Of a DNA stretch of 64,000 nt, positions 7,888 to 17,174 are shown one piece after another. Numbering within the stretch: position 1 is the first letter of the stretch; each line of letters opens with the position of its first letter. The notes below the pieces were generated by a model. The model searched no databases, was not told the DNA's origin, and worked only from the letters and a program-made list of their open reading frames with translations. The stretch comes from Pseudomonadales bacterium. GTDB lineage: Bacteria; Pseudomonadota; Gammaproteobacteria; Pseudomonadales; DC-out160. The stretch is taken from contig JAHRWA010000020.1 of assembly GCA_019090455.1 (NCBI GenBank), positions 62,001-126,000 on the forward strand. The letters run 5' to 3'. The position numbers and the translations under genes were made by a program.

Positions 7888-9186
7888 ATGAAGACTCTTT
7901 TTACCGCCTTGGTATTTTTCGCTCTTGGATTGACTTTAGGTTGGGTAAGCTCTCCGTATATAGATACTTTGTCTTCAGAAACTCTGTCCTCAGTAACTCT
8001 GTCCTCAGTAACTACGTCATCACATAGAGAACAGATGTCCTTACAATCAGAATTTACGACACAGACTTCATTGCCGATAGCGCCATCGTGTCGCTCTGAA
8101 AACACTCCCCCCCTCTCAGTCGATCAAACCTGCAACAATGACACTGCACCCCCCTCCATTAATTTTGAAGACAACCTGAATCGATTAATTGACCGGCAAG
8201 AAGTACACGGAACACTAACCATTTTGCGTACGATGGAAATCGATTTAAATAAAGTAGAGAATCGATTTATTTTGCAAGCCATTAATAATAATTTGTATGA
8301 GCTGTTGGAACGAAAGAGCGGTACTTCTCTCAATCAATGGATTACGGAATTGCTAGCAGATGGGTATGACTATAGCGCTCTACATAGCATTAACGCAAAA
8401 TATAACCTGAACCAGGGAAATACCGTTGCCGCAATGAATGCTCTATTCTTAGCAAAACACCATAGCATCACAGCGGATGAAGTTCAGAAGGTTCAAACCG
8501 AAATAGAACAGCTAGTCCTAAATGTCATGGATCGAGATAAAGAAAAAAGCCATGGAGTCAGTGAACAATCAGCACTTGAGTTACTGCAATTCGTCATGGA
8601 AAAACAACCAGAGAATCCCCTTTTTGGCATAGAAATGGCAACTCTTCACGCTGATCTAGGTGATATTGAAGCGGCTATTGAAACACTCAATCTCATCCCC
8701 TATCACGAGCAATTCCAAAATCAGATAGTGTCTCTAAAAACGAAATGGTTGAATGAACTCAATCTCTCTCAAATTACAACGACCGAAATGACAGCCACTG
8801 CTATCCCACTCAAGCACCTGAACCAACACTATATTGTCACCATAGTGATAAACCAAGAACAAACTTTCGATTTACTAATCGATACAGGTGCAACAACCTC
8901 CTCGCTCAGTAAAGAGGCCATAGAGGATCTTAAGCACGCGGATATTATTGAAAATAAAGTAGGTTCTACAAGAATCAATACAGCGAATGGGCCCACTGTT
9001 GTCGACTACTACCAAGTCAAACTTTTTGCCATAGGACAATATGTTGTTGAGGACTTTCACCTATTAGAGGTGGAACTTAATGACGAGGAAGAGTTTGACG
9101 GATTATTAGGTATGAATTTTCTCTCTCTATTCGAATTTGAGTTAGATCAAATCAATCAACAGCTGTTCTTAACGCCTGTGCATTAG
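7888..9186 (+). CDS. Membrane-anchored retropepsin-like aspartic protease
   Basis: The 432-residue protein begins with one hydrophobic segment (residues 4-22) that acts as anchor or signal. A low-complexity stretch (about 26-45) is built from repeats of TLSSE/TLSSV. Residues 75-285 are helical and look TPR-like (for example PENPLFGIEMATLHADLGDIEAAIETL). The last 140 residues are a clan AA (retropepsin-like) protease domain with the catalytic LLIDTGATTSSLS (Asp332) and the C-terminal GLLGMNFL motif. Such single-domain proteases work as dimers. Related bacterial proteins are periplasmic or membrane-bound and their substrates are mostly unknown. The gene appears monocistronic and faces away from the crotonase. 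Confidence 0.8.
   Translation: MKTLFTALVFFALGLTLGWVSSPYIDTLSSETLSSVTLSSVTTSSHREQMSLQSEFTTQTSLPIAPSCRSENTPPLSVDQTCNNDTAPPSINFEDNLNRLIDRQEVHGTLTILRTMEIDLNKVENRFILQAINNNLYELLERKSGTSLNQWITELLADGYDYSALHSINAKYNLNQGNTVAAMNALFLAKHHSITADEVQKVQTEIEQLVLNVMDRDKEKSHGVSEQSALELLQFVMEKQPENPLFGIEMATLHADLGDIEAAIETLNLIPYHEQFQNQIVSLKTKWLNELNLSQITTTEMTATAIPLKHLNQHYIVTIVINQEQTFDLLIDTGATTSSLSKEAIEDLKHADIIENKVGSTRINTANGPTVVDYYQVKLFAIGQYVVEDFHLLEVELNDEEEFDGLLGMNFLSLFEFELDQINQQLFLTPVH
7966..8020 (+). repeat. 15-bp tandem repeat encoding TLSSx, about 3.5 copies
   Basis: Units at 7966-7980, 7981-7995 and 7996-8010 read ACTTTGTCTTCAGAA and twice ACTCTGTCCTCAGTA, then a partial unit. They encode TLSSE, TLSSV, TLSSV and TTSS just after the membrane anchor of the protease-like protein. 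Confidence 0.95.
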
Positions 9187-9225
9187 TCATTTAATGAAGC
9201 TCTAAGTCGCCTCGCCTTACATGAT

Positions 9226-9627
9226 TCAATTCATGCTCATCATCGCGTCAAAAATATCAGGGGGGATGACGTACCACTTTTCTTCCTCTTTTTCGACAAC
9301 ACACAGAGGAAGACCTTGAGCTTGGTCAAACTGGCCTTTGGGGTCGACTTTATAATCGTCTAAACAAATTGATTTGGCTGTAAAGATATTACCCTGCACA
9401 CAACAACTTTTATTGAGAGCCCCTGTTTGCAAACCCTTCAATAATTGACGATAGGTATCAGGGGATGCGAGATAAAATGCGGCTAGGGTACTGGAATGAT
9501 TTCGTTGATGCGTATCATCAATGACAACCGCGATATTCAAATGCATGCCCACAGTCGTTTCAACAATAGATGCAACACCCCAGTCCAATAGGGCACTTAA
9601 ATTAATCTGTGGGAACTCGTCATGCAT
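9226..9627 (-). CDS. Hypothetical protein, 133 aa
   Basis: I do not recognise this protein. It has no signal peptide or membrane segment. The middle reads like a compact alpha/beta fold (VGMHLNIAVVIDDTHQRNHSSTLAAFYLASPDTYRQLLKGL), and the end (EEEKWYVIPPDIFDAMMSMN) is well conserved-looking. Two adjacent cysteines occur in NKSCCVQG. It lies 45 bp after the second crotonase gene on the same strand and may be cotranscribed with it. It converges with the protease-like gene. Size and codon use support a real gene. Confidence 0.6.
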   Translation of the reverse strand: MHDEFPQINLSALLDWGVASIVETTVGMHLNIAVVIDDTHQRNHSSTLAAFYLASPDTYRQLLKGLQTGALNKSCCVQGNIFTAKSICLDDYKVDPKGQFDQAQGLPLCVVEKEEEKWYVIPPDIFDAMMSMN

Positions 9628-9647
9628 AACCTGATTCCTTCATATCC

Positions 9648-9679
9648 ATTAAGACCTCTGTCGATTAAGACCTATTCGC
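9648..9679. repeat. 16-bp imperfect tandem duplication at a gene end
   Basis: ATTAAGACCTCTGTCG (9648-9663) is followed by ATTAAGACCTATTCGC (9664-9679). The first ten bases are identical. The TAG stop of the crotonase gene (complement of 9672-9674) falls in the second copy, as in the repeat near 3.7 kb. Confidence 0.75.
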
Positions 9680-10448
9680 CTAAAAATTCAGGGGCTGCCT
9701 TTTCTCTTTGTGCCGTCACTCCAATTTTTAGATCTTTTGAATGAGCACATTGTTTTTCTCGTTTCTTCGCTTCTGCTTCCACTACCGTGCCATTCGCAAT
9801 TTCATTTAGAGTTCGTTTCATATGTTTTACTGCTAAGGGGGCCAAGCCTTCCAGACGCTCAATTATTTCTCTCTCCCTATCCTTTCGTTGATCGGGATCG
9901 ACTAGGTAATCATATACGCCAGTTCGTAATAACTCCTCCGCATCAAAAGTCTCGTTCCCCACAAGTAACCGCTTAGCCACAGACAAGCCTATTCGATTAA
10001 CATAGCGAGCCAAACCAGAAAACCCATAACATAATCCTAAGCGGGCTGGAGGCACAAAAGCGCGAGAACCTGTTAGTCCGAGAACAAAATCACAGCATAA
10101 AGTGAATTCGACACCACCACCGTATACGTTGCCATTAAGAGAACAGAGAGTGGGCACACTTAAATGCTCAAGTCGATCCATAAGTTCTTCAAAATTACGC
10201 CCATCAAGCTCACCCGCCCCCACTTGATTCAACGCCGCTCCGGCACAAAATGTCTTGTCACCCACTCCAGTGATAACCAGGGTTCGCACTTCGGGGGACT
10301 CTTCAACAACCTTTAGGAAATCGATCATTTTCGCAATATCTTCGTTATGCAATGCATTGTGCTTAGAAGGCCTATTTAAAGTGATTTTAGCTCGCGCCCC
10401 ATCACACTCAACCATCACGCCTTTATCCATCCCGATATCGCTTGTCAT
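9672..10448 (-). CDS. Enoyl-CoA hydratase/isomerase family protein
   Basis: This second crotonase-fold protein (258 residues from the ATG at 10448; a GTG lies just before it) shows VTGVGDKTFCAGAALNQV and NGNVYGGGVEFTLCCDF. These form the CoA-binding and oxyanion-hole regions. The place of the first catalytic Glu is kept (GGGVEFTL). The second active-site segment (FVPPARLGLCYGFSGLARY) has no acidic residue, so hydratase activity is doubtful and an isomerase- or methylmalonyl-CoA decarboxylase-like activity is possible. GGGAG lies about ten bases before the ATG. The hypothetical 133-residue gene follows downstream on the same strand. The true substrate is unknown. Confidence 0.8.
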   Translation of the reverse strand: MTSDIGMDKGVMVECDGARAKITLNRPSKHNALHNEDIAKMIDFLKVVEESPEVRTLVITGVGDKTFCAGAALNQVGAGELDGRNFEELMDRLEHLSVPTLCSLNGNVYGGGVEFTLCCDFVLGLTGSRAFVPPARLGLCYGFSGLARYVNRIGLSVAKRLLVGNETFDAEELLRTGVYDYLVDPDQRKDREREIIERLEGLAPLAVKHMKRTLNEIANGTVVEAEAKKREKQCAHSKDLKIGVTAQREKAAPEFLGE

Positions 10449-10674
10449 CACTATTTGCTCCCGTTTTCAATCTTTCAATAGAATTGTCTACCCAGCATCT
10501 TACCTATTTATTTCTGGGTAAAATGAGGCACGTAAAGCCCGATAAGATACCATCGGACCCCTCCCACTTCATCAGTGAATCAACCCAAACCAACAAAACA
10601 TGACCTTATAACCAACACATCACAGCAAAAAAGGTCTATTATTCGCATCCAAATCTCAACGATGACCCCACCTA

Positions 10675-11676
10675 ATGACGAATATAAATACACTCGATAT
10701 ACAGGATGCTGATCTTAAATGGAAAGGGAGACGCTACTACCCTATCAGCCAATATTTTGTCGAACGTTTCGGTACTCGAGTGGGAAAGGTCTCCGTGAGC
10801 ATCGCAGAAACCTGCCCAAACCGTAGTGAAACGAATGATGATCGTGTTTGTGTATTTTGCGATGAATGGGGATCTGCGGCATACCCGCTCGAAAGAGAAA
10901 AGTCACTGTCGGAGCAAATCCAGCATAATATCAAGCATGTACGCCGTCGACTTAAAACGGATAAATTCTTAGTTTATTTCCAATCCTATACCAACACATT
11001 GGATAAAGTCGCTCTACTCAAAGATCGCTTTGATATTGCATTAGCAGAAGAGCATATTGCGGGTATCGTCATCGGCACAAGACCGGATTGTTTACCTCAG
11101 CGTTTGCTACCTTTATTGGATCAAGTCAGTAAGGAGCATTACGCGATGGTCGAGCTCGGCGCGCAAAGCCTTTTCGATGATCAGCTCGAGTTTTTGCGGC
11201 GTGGTCATACGGCTGAATGTACTCGAGAGGCCGTGGCAAAACTGCATGAGCACACCGATAGCGATGTCTGTTTGCATTTGATGTTCGGCTTACCCAACGA
11301 AACAGACGCCCACATAATTGAAACAGCACAACAGGTGAATGATTTCAACGTATCGAATGTTAAGCTGCACAATCTTCATGTCCTAAAAAATACACCGTTA
11401 GAAGAACTGTATAGAGCAGGGAAATTTGTTCCAGTTGAGCTTGAAGAATATGCTGAGAAAGTCTCCTTATTTTTACGCCATTTGTCACCACATATTGCGG
11501 TACAACGCTTAGCCGCACTGTCTAGCCGCTGGGACGAATTGATAGCACCACAGTGGACACGTCAAAAAATGCCGCCACTAGAATTTATCGAAAATAAGTT
11601 ACGTTCAAGAGAACAATACCAAGGGGATTTATTTCCCTCAAAACAGATTCAACTTCAAACCAGCCCAGAACTATAA
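10675..11676 (+). CDS. TIGR01212-family radical SAM protein (YhcC-like)
   Basis: The 333-residue protein is a radical SAM enzyme of the TIGR01212/YhcC type. The iron-sulfur cysteines are spaced as in that family: Cys47 (AETCPNR), then Cys59 and Cys62 (VCVFCDEWG). The segments MVELGAQS, LRRGHT and LMFGLPNET follow the usual core. Biochemical function of the family is not established here; some members neighbour tRNA- or sulfur-related genes, which are absent in this window. The ATG has only a weak ribosome site. The gene is isolated: a crotonase gene faces away upstream and a 234-bp gap precedes the AraC regulator downstream. Confidence 0.85.
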   Translation: MTNINTLDIQDADLKWKGRRYYPISQYFVERFGTRVGKVSVSIAETCPNRSETNDDRVCVFCDEWGSAAYPLEREKSLSEQIQHNIKHVRRRLKTDKFLVYFQSYTNTLDKVALLKDRFDIALAEEHIAGIVIGTRPDCLPQRLLPLLDQVSKEHYAMVELGAQSLFDDQLEFLRRGHTAECTREAVAKLHEHTDSDVCLHLMFGLPNETDAHIIETAQQVNDFNVSNVKLHNLHVLKNTPLEELYRAGKFVPVELEEYAEKVSLFLRHLSPHIAVQRLAALSSRWDELIAPQWTRQKMPPLEFIENKLRSREQYQGDLFPSKQIQLQTSPEL

Positions 11677-11835
11677 GAATCTCTGTAGTCACATAATTAG
11701 TCGCTATCTAAGCCAGTGATCTACACACGTTGCCCATAATCTTGACCAATAAAAATGGGCCCATTTCCACCTTTCTTCTCTACTTACAAAATGTAATAAA
11801 CCTAAGCACTTAAAAAATCGAGCTATTAAAGGCAT

Positions 11836-11885
11836 TTGATATAAGGCCGAACTTTTTATTATTGCAACCTGCACGGTTCCAGGTT
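11836..11885 (+). promoter_or_regulatory. Possible promoter and palindrome before the AraC gene
   Basis: TTGATA (11836-11841) and TATTAT (11857-11862) are 15 bases apart. A 6-bp palindrome, AACCTG (11866-11871) and CAGGTT (11880-11885), covers the expected start of transcription. The spacing is short for sigma-70, so this is a weak call. Autoregulation is a guess. Confidence 0.3.
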
Positions 11886-11910
11886 ATGTTCAGGCTCAAT
11901 CGGGCTATCG

Positions 11911-12981
11911 ATGAAATACCTACAACCCAATCTGGAGGGTAACGTTATCAGAGGCATCGTTGACATACATAAACCCTGTGAACCTGCATCTTATACAGCC
12001 GCATTTCTTCACTTTTTAGAAAAAGAAAAAGGGTTAAATATTGAGGAAGTTCTGCAAGGAACGAAACTCGAATCCAGCGTTTTAACCGACCCTGAAGGTT
12101 TTGTAACTCCTCTTCAAAGTAATATTATCATCACCAATGCGTTACGTTTATCTGGCGAACCGGATCTTGGTTTTCAGTTTGGACAACGCATGAAAATTTC
12201 AAGTCATGGGTTTCTGGGTTTTGCGGCAATGAGTGCCCCGAACTTACAAGATGCTATTCAGCTTATGCTGAAGTATTTTAAGACTCGTACACATGCTCTA
12301 GAAGTCTACTTTTATATCGAACAAGACCAAGCAGTAATAAAAATTGAAGAGGCCGTTCTATTAGAAGATCTCCTGCCTTTCATCATTGAAACTATGTTCT
12401 CTAGCTTATATTCCACCACCAATAGTGTGCTTGGGGACATAGACGAATCGCAAGTTGAAGTCAGGCTCAGCTACCCAAAACCTGAATATGCTGAAAAGTA
12501 TCAATCAAATTTACCCATAAAACTCTCTTATGACCGCAGCTGCAATGAAATACGTTTTCCAGTTTCATTACTTCAACAATCCTTAGTTTTTTCTGACCCA
12601 ACAAATTCCAAATTAGCAGAAAGCGAATGCGAAAAGCAGCTGGAATTAACGGAAGACTACGAGAGTATTTTAGCCAAAGTTCGCCGTTTACTCACACAAA
12701 ACCCAGGACACTTCCCCAATCTTGAGAAAGTAGCCGAAGAATGCAATACATCGCCTAGAACCTTGAAAAGGCGACTAAAAATGATCAACACTTCTTATCA
12801 AGAGATTCTGGATAACGCCAGAAAACGAATTGCAGTAGATCATCTAGCCAACACAAGTAAAACAGTGGATGAGATAGCGGGATTACTCGGTTATAACGAT
12901 CCTTCAAATTTTGGTAGGGCATTTAAAAAATGGAAAGGCATAAGCCCCTCGGGATACCGCGAATCGGTAAGTGTTAGTTAG
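11911..12981 (+). CDS. AraC-family transcriptional regulator (OruR/ArgR-like)
   Basis: The 356-residue protein has the N-terminal ligand-binding domain of the OruR-like AraC group (PF12625 type, about residues 30-215, with GFLGFAAMSAPNLQDAI) and a C-terminal double helix-turn-helix (about 265-352). In the latter CNTSPRTLKRRLK is the first recognition helix and GYNDPSNFGRAFKKWKGISPSGYR the second helix and signature. Members sense small amphipathic or lipid-like ligands or amino acids. It converges with, and overlaps by eight bases, the SCP2-like gene of the PanP operon. Regulation of that operon or of the lipid genes is plausible but not shown. Confidence 0.88.
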   Translation: MKYLQPNLEGNVIRGIVDIHKPCEPASYTAAFLHFLEKEKGLNIEEVLQGTKLESSVLTDPEGFVTPLQSNIIITNALRLSGEPDLGFQFGQRMKISSHGFLGFAAMSAPNLQDAIQLMLKYFKTRTHALEVYFYIEQDQAVIKIEEAVLLEDLLPFIIETMFSSLYSTTNSVLGDIDESQVEVRLSYPKPEYAEKYQSNLPIKLSYDRSCNEIRFPVSLLQQSLVFSDPTNSKLAESECEKQLELTEDYESILAKVRRLLTQNPGHFPNLEKVAEECNTSPRTLKRRLKMINTSYQEILDNARKRIAVDHLANTSKTVDEIAGLLGYNDPSNFGRAFKKWKGISPSGYRESVSVS

Positions 12982-13363
12982 AACTGCGTGCTGCGTTGAC
13001 GAACCAAACTAAGTTTGCAATATCACCTGCCGGCTTAATTTTTTGCTCTTGTACGCCTTTCATCAAATCCATAGGGTCTTTATTCTTCAGCGTCGTAATC
13101 GCATACGCTGCATCAACAAAACTAAGGGTCGTCGTGGGTTTCACATGTGAACCTAAAATAGATGCCACTGTATTATTCTTAATAATATAATGACGCGATA
13201 TCGCTCTATCTTGTGTTTCAAACTGAAGTACGACATTTTTACCATCTAGAAGTTTTTTAAACTCAGCGTCATTGGTGCATTTATTAGTTAATTTCCTACC
13301 GACTTCCCACAACATGAGATGCAAATGCACTTTTTGTAGCCAAAAAATAAATTTCGTTACCAT
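12974..13363 (-). CDS. SCP2-like sterol/lipid-binding domain protein
   Basis: The 129-residue protein resembles a single SCP2-type lipid-binding domain. LDGKNVVLQFETQDRAISRHYIIKNNTV forms the beta part, and PTTTLSFVDAAYAITTLKNKDPMDLMKGVQEQKIKPAGDIANLVWF is the typical end with the KxxGD(x)xxL segment. Such domains bind acyl chains, sterols or acyl-CoA. It is the last gene of a tight operon, five bases after the acyl-CoA synthetase, so a role in presenting or holding its lipid product is reasonable. It overlaps the convergent AraC gene at the 3' end. The call rests on pattern, not on a search. Confidence 0.65.
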   Translation of the reverse strand: MVTKFIFWLQKVHLHLMLWEVGRKLTNKCTNDAEFKKLLDGKNVVLQFETQDRAISRHYIIKNNTVASILGSHVKPTTTLSFVDAAYAITTLKNKDPMDLMKGVQEQKIKPAGDIANLVWFVNAARSSN

Positions 13364-13368
13364 TCTTT

Positions 13369-14922
13369 CTATCCTGCAGTCCAGTATCGATCCTTTAGCA
13401 ATCGCTTATACAATTTTCCCGTCGGATGCCTAGGCAGTTGTTTCTCAAAGTCGATAGATCGCGGACACTTCAAGTGCGCCAAATGTGCACGGCAGTAGTC
13501 AATCAACTCTTGCTCTAACTGAATACCTGCCGACCCCATTGAGATAGGTTGAACTACTGCTTTCACCTCTTCACCAAACTCATCATTAGGAATACCAAAT
13601 ACCGCAACATCAGCGACTTTCGGATGGTCAATTAGCAGGTTTTCCACCTCTTGTGGATAGATATTCACACCACCGGAAATTATGGTAAATGCTTTCCTAT
13701 CAGTCAGATATAAGTATCCATCAGCGTCCAAATATCCTATATCTCCAATCGTTGACCAGCCCTTAGAGTTTCGAGTTGCCGCTGTTTTTTCCGGGTCTTT
13801 ATGATATTGAAATTCCGTGCCCCCAGAAAAGTAAACGCTACCCGTACTTCCCGGTTCTAATTCGTTCCCCTCATCATCCAATATATGTACTTCGCCCATA
13901 ATTGGTCGCCCCACTGATCCACGATGAGAGAGCCATTCCTCGGTATTAATCGCTGTTGCACCATTCGCTTCAGAGCCTGAGTAATATTCACAAATTATGG
14001 AGCCCCACCAAGCAATCATTTTTTCCTTGATGGGAATTGCGCAAGGTGCTGCAGCGTGTATAGCCATCACCAAACTAGACAAATCATATTTTTGACGAAT
14101 CTGTTCCGGCATTTTCAACAACCGCACAAACATAGTAGGTACCCATTGGCTATGGGTAATTTGATACTTTTCAATTATTCGCAGTGATTCTTCGGCATCA
14201 AATTTTTCCAGAATAATACTCGTCGCTCCTTCTCGCATCATCATCATGTTGTAACGAACAGGTGCTGAATGGTACAGAGGAGCCGTGGACAAATAGCGAG
14301 CCTGATCGGTTACGTTGTGCAGCTTTACTCTTTTCTTATACATCTCAGGCATAGTCCCCAACGGACCACCGTTATGAGGTAACTTAACACCCTTAGGTCT
14401 ACCCGTCGTACCCGATGAATAGAACATTTCAGCACCTTCACATTCATCCTCCAATGGAGTAGAGGGCAATCCCGCAATCGCTTGAGACCAAAGCACCACA
14501 TCATCCGGCAAAGACTGAGTGCTATCACTATCCGTGCCATTCGGTAATAAAATGATTGTCTTAATTTTTGGTAATTGCTGCCGAATACTTTCGATCAAGG
14601 GCCAACATTTTTCCGAGGTCACCAAAACAGAGGCGTCACAATCATTGGCAATATATCTTACTTCTTCGGCCTGGAATTGCGTACTAATAGGAGTGAAATA
14701 CAATCCTGATCGTTGCGCTGCCCAACAGACGACAAAAAATCTCGGATGGTTTTCCAGAAAGACGACGACTCCATCTTTTGATTTCAAACTATATTGTCTA
14801 AATAGGTGGGCTGTTTGATTAGATAATTGATCTAACTGTTGATAAGTCACAACTTCACCTGATGAAGCCATGATGTAGGCGGGTTTCTCAGGAAACTTCC
14901 GCGCATGAATACCGGGGTGCAT
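13369..14922 (-). CDS. Acyl-CoA synthetase (AMP-dependent, ANL family)
   Basis: This 517-residue adenylate-forming enzyme activates a carboxylic acid with ATP and joins it to CoA. All core motifs are present: the P-loop YSSGTTGRPKG near residue 165, YYSGSEANG, TIGDIGYLDADGYLYLTDR with the hinge region, SGGVNIYPQEVEN, and the C-terminal catalytic lysine in PTGKLYKR. The substrate cannot be read from the sequence; medium- or long-chain acyl or aromatic acids are all possible. It starts 11 bases after panP and ends five bases before the SCP2-like gene, with AGGAAG before the ATG. The three genes almost certainly form one transcript. Confidence 0.9.
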   Translation of the reverse strand: MHPGIHARKFPEKPAYIMASSGEVVTYQQLDQLSNQTAHLFRQYSLKSKDGVVVFLENHPRFFVVCWAAQRSGLYFTPISTQFQAEEVRYIANDCDASVLVTSEKCWPLIESIRQQLPKIKTIILLPNGTDSDSTQSLPDDVVLWSQAIAGLPSTPLEDECEGAEMFYSSGTTGRPKGVKLPHNGGPLGTMPEMYKKRVKLHNVTDQARYLSTAPLYHSAPVRYNMMMMREGATSIILEKFDAEESLRIIEKYQITHSQWVPTMFVRLLKMPEQIRQKYDLSSLVMAIHAAAPCAIPIKEKMIAWWGSIICEYYSGSEANGATAINTEEWLSHRGSVGRPIMGEVHILDDEGNELEPGSTGSVYFSGGTEFQYHKDPEKTAATRNSKGWSTIGDIGYLDADGYLYLTDRKAFTIISGGVNIYPQEVENLLIDHPKVADVAVFGIPNDEFGEEVKAVVQPISMGSAGIQLEQELIDYCRAHLAHLKCPRSIDFEKQLPRHPTGKLYKRLLKDRYWTAG

Positions 14923-14933
14923 GCTTTAACTTC

Positions 14934-16646
14934 CTAGGAGTATTGTATTACCAACATATTTAGTTCTTCTATTATGTCTTGTGCTTCGACTGTGGTGGTG
15001 AGTTCTTTTTGCTCGTCTAAGACCGCTTGTAAAATTTCCATGGTAGTCAGTGGATTCGCGAGCACAACTCTAAAGACAACGGTGGCTTGGCGATCATATT
15101 TCACAGGCGTTAATTGAGTACGGGAAACAAAAGCCTTACCCCTGGCCCGCTGCGCTTTTTGTATCCGTTTGGTTACACGATTAAGTACTTCATTGATAGC
15201 TCGAGACTGTTCTGGACTGGCATCGGCCAATAATGCTTGAATAGTTTTTGGCACGTAGCGGTATGTCAAAATATTTAATTCAGGCTTAGATATCAATTCG
15301 AAATCTTCATCATTTCTGATCATTTCAGCAAATTTTCTTGCCTTTTCCAAACCTTGATCAACCAACAGCTCGTAACCCTGACGACCAATGACTTTTAACC
15401 CTGAATGTACCAACATTGCCATACCTGGCCTTGAACCCTCTATAGTATGGCTACCTAAATCCTTAGATCCCCGACGGATAATATACTCCGCATGATGTTC
15501 TATATTCGTTAAAGTCGTCGGATCTTTAAAAACAACTACACCAGCTCCCATTGGAACATAAAGCTGTTTATGAGCGTCAATGGTGACTGAATCAGCTCGA
15601 TCAATGCCCTTTAGGATATCTTTATATTTCCGTGAAAAAAGAGTCGGGCCACCCCATGCCGCATCCACATGAAAATGGCAGTTTTCCCGCTCCGCAACAT
15701 CAGCCAATAAATCTAAAGAATCAACTGTTCCCGTTTCCGTCGTACCGGCAATACCGATAATTGCCATCAGCTTGATATTTTGCTTTTCCAACTCACGGCA
15801 TTTTTCTTCCAATTTAGCGACATCAATTCGGTTTTCACTATCGGTGGGGATAGACACAAGATCTGCGCGACCAATCCCCAATATATCTGTGGATTTACCC
15901 AGCGAATAATGCCCTCGCTCTGAAACCAATACAGCAATACCGTCGTAACCGTAGTGCTTTAACGCTCGATACATACCTTCATGAGAAACGCCCTTAAATT
16001 CGCCTTCAGGTCGCAGTAGTTTGTTTCTCGCCACCCACAATGCAGTGATATTAGCGATTGTACCGCCTGAACAGAACGCGCCTAATGAATTATGGCGGTC
16101 ATGCATATACGCATCGTAAAACCCCTCATTTCCTTCATACACCAGGCGATGCAGCATTCCCAAGACTTGTCGTTCCAGTGGAGTAAATGCCTTAGACGTT
16201 TCAATTTTTACCAAGTTTTGATTCAGTGCCATCATGATTTTTGACAATGGCAGCATAAAATGCGGAAGCGCAGAGGTCATGTGACCAACAAAACTAGGAG
16301 AAGATGTATGAACTGACTGAGCCACTACTTTCTGTAAAAGGAACTCAGCTTGCTCAGAAACGAACATCGGTTTGTTAGGAATAGATGATTCAGAAAAATC
16401 TTTTTCTAACTCAGACAAATCCTTTTCAACCGCAACGATATGCTCCTGCAAGAAACCCACCAAATTTCGAGAAATATCTTGTTCGATTCTCCCAAGGGTG
16501 GAATTCGGTGCTTCAGGAACAGTAAAAATCTGATATAGGGACTCTAGAGTAGCGCTCGCTGATTTTTTTGAATTATCCGGCAAAAAATAAGCCTCTGGCC
16601 TTGCCTGTTTCAAAGAAGCCGCTACGCTTGTAACTTGACTCGTCAT
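14934..16646 (-). CDS. panP: PLP-dependent aspartate 1-decarboxylase type enzyme (PanP)
   Basis: The 570-residue protein belongs to the group II PLP decarboxylases and closely follows the PanP family (putative aspartate 1-decarboxylase, TIGR03799). Family blocks are visible: FTVPEAPNSTLGRIEQDIS near the start, SVHTSSPSFVGHMTSALP, and LGAFCSGGTIANITALWVARN. The PLP lysine is in DAHKQL (Lys360), with HVDAAWGG before it. PanP makes beta-alanine for pantothenate in species lacking PanD. Here it heads an operon with an acyl-CoA synthetase and an SCP2-like protein, which is not the expected setting and may mean another amino-acid substrate. Short 14-bp repeats lie upstream of the start. Confidence 0.88.
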   Translation of the reverse strand: MTSQVTSVAASLKQARPEAYFLPDNSKKSASATLESLYQIFTVPEAPNSTLGRIEQDISRNLVGFLQEHIVAVEKDLSELEKDFSESSIPNKPMFVSEQAEFLLQKVVAQSVHTSSPSFVGHMTSALPHFMLPLSKIMMALNQNLVKIETSKAFTPLERQVLGMLHRLVYEGNEGFYDAYMHDRHNSLGAFCSGGTIANITALWVARNKLLRPEGEFKGVSHEGMYRALKHYGYDGIAVLVSERGHYSLGKSTDILGIGRADLVSIPTDSENRIDVAKLEEKCRELEKQNIKLMAIIGIAGTTETGTVDSLDLLADVAERENCHFHVDAAWGGPTLFSRKYKDILKGIDRADSVTIDAHKQLYVPMGAGVVVFKDPTTLTNIEHHAEYIIRRGSKDLGSHTIEGSRPGMAMLVHSGLKVIGRQGYELLVDQGLEKARKFAEMIRNDEDFELISKPELNILTYRYVPKTIQALLADASPEQSRAINEVLNRVTKRIQKAQRARGKAFVSRTQLTPVKYDRQATVVFRVVLANPLTTMEILQAVLDEQKELTTTVEAQDIIEELNMLVIQYS

Positions 16647-17174
16647 ATCATCAACCGCCGTGATCCGTGTTATTACTCTTCTGTAGGTGTTACTCAGTAG
16701 GTATTACTCGGTAAAATCGGCTGGCAGTATATTAGTTGTGATACAAACGGTATAGAGGCTCCTTACAAATGAGTTAGTTTTTAATACAAAAACACTCAAA
16801 AAAAACCAAATATACCCCGTAAATCAACACATTACCTGATTTCTCGCGATTTTACATTCAACAAAATAAAGCTGCACCACCAACAAGCATGCCTACATTT
16901 TAATCACCCATACATTGAAAAGTATACATTTAAGTTAAATATAACCTGGCGTACTCATACTTTTTGACCGACATTAATGTATGCAATTCGAAGGTAGATA
17001 TTGCTAGCGATACTCAGCATTGTCAAACAGTGTATTCAAGAATTTTAACTAGCTAAAACAGTCACCTTTGGTACCTGAAATATTCGCTAAATAAGAACCC
17101 ATTTAGCCAATTTCGCTATTCCCCCTCCCACTTTATGAACTCATTACTGGAAACGATCAATGCATTCCTGTATC
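16647..17174. other. Intergenic region between panP and rlmG
   Basis: This 528-base AT-rich gap must hold the promoter of the panP operon. Apart from the 14-bp repeats at 16687-16714, I see no convincing gene, terminator or RNA. No clear sigma-70 promoter pair could be picked by eye. Confidence 0.5.
16687..16714. repeat. 14-bp imperfect tandem repeat upstream of panP
   Basis: GTGTTACTCAGTAG (16687-16700) is followed by GTATTACTCGGTAA (16701-16714). A related longer unit, GTGTTATTACTCTTCTGTAG, precedes them at 16667-16686. Confidence 0.7.
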
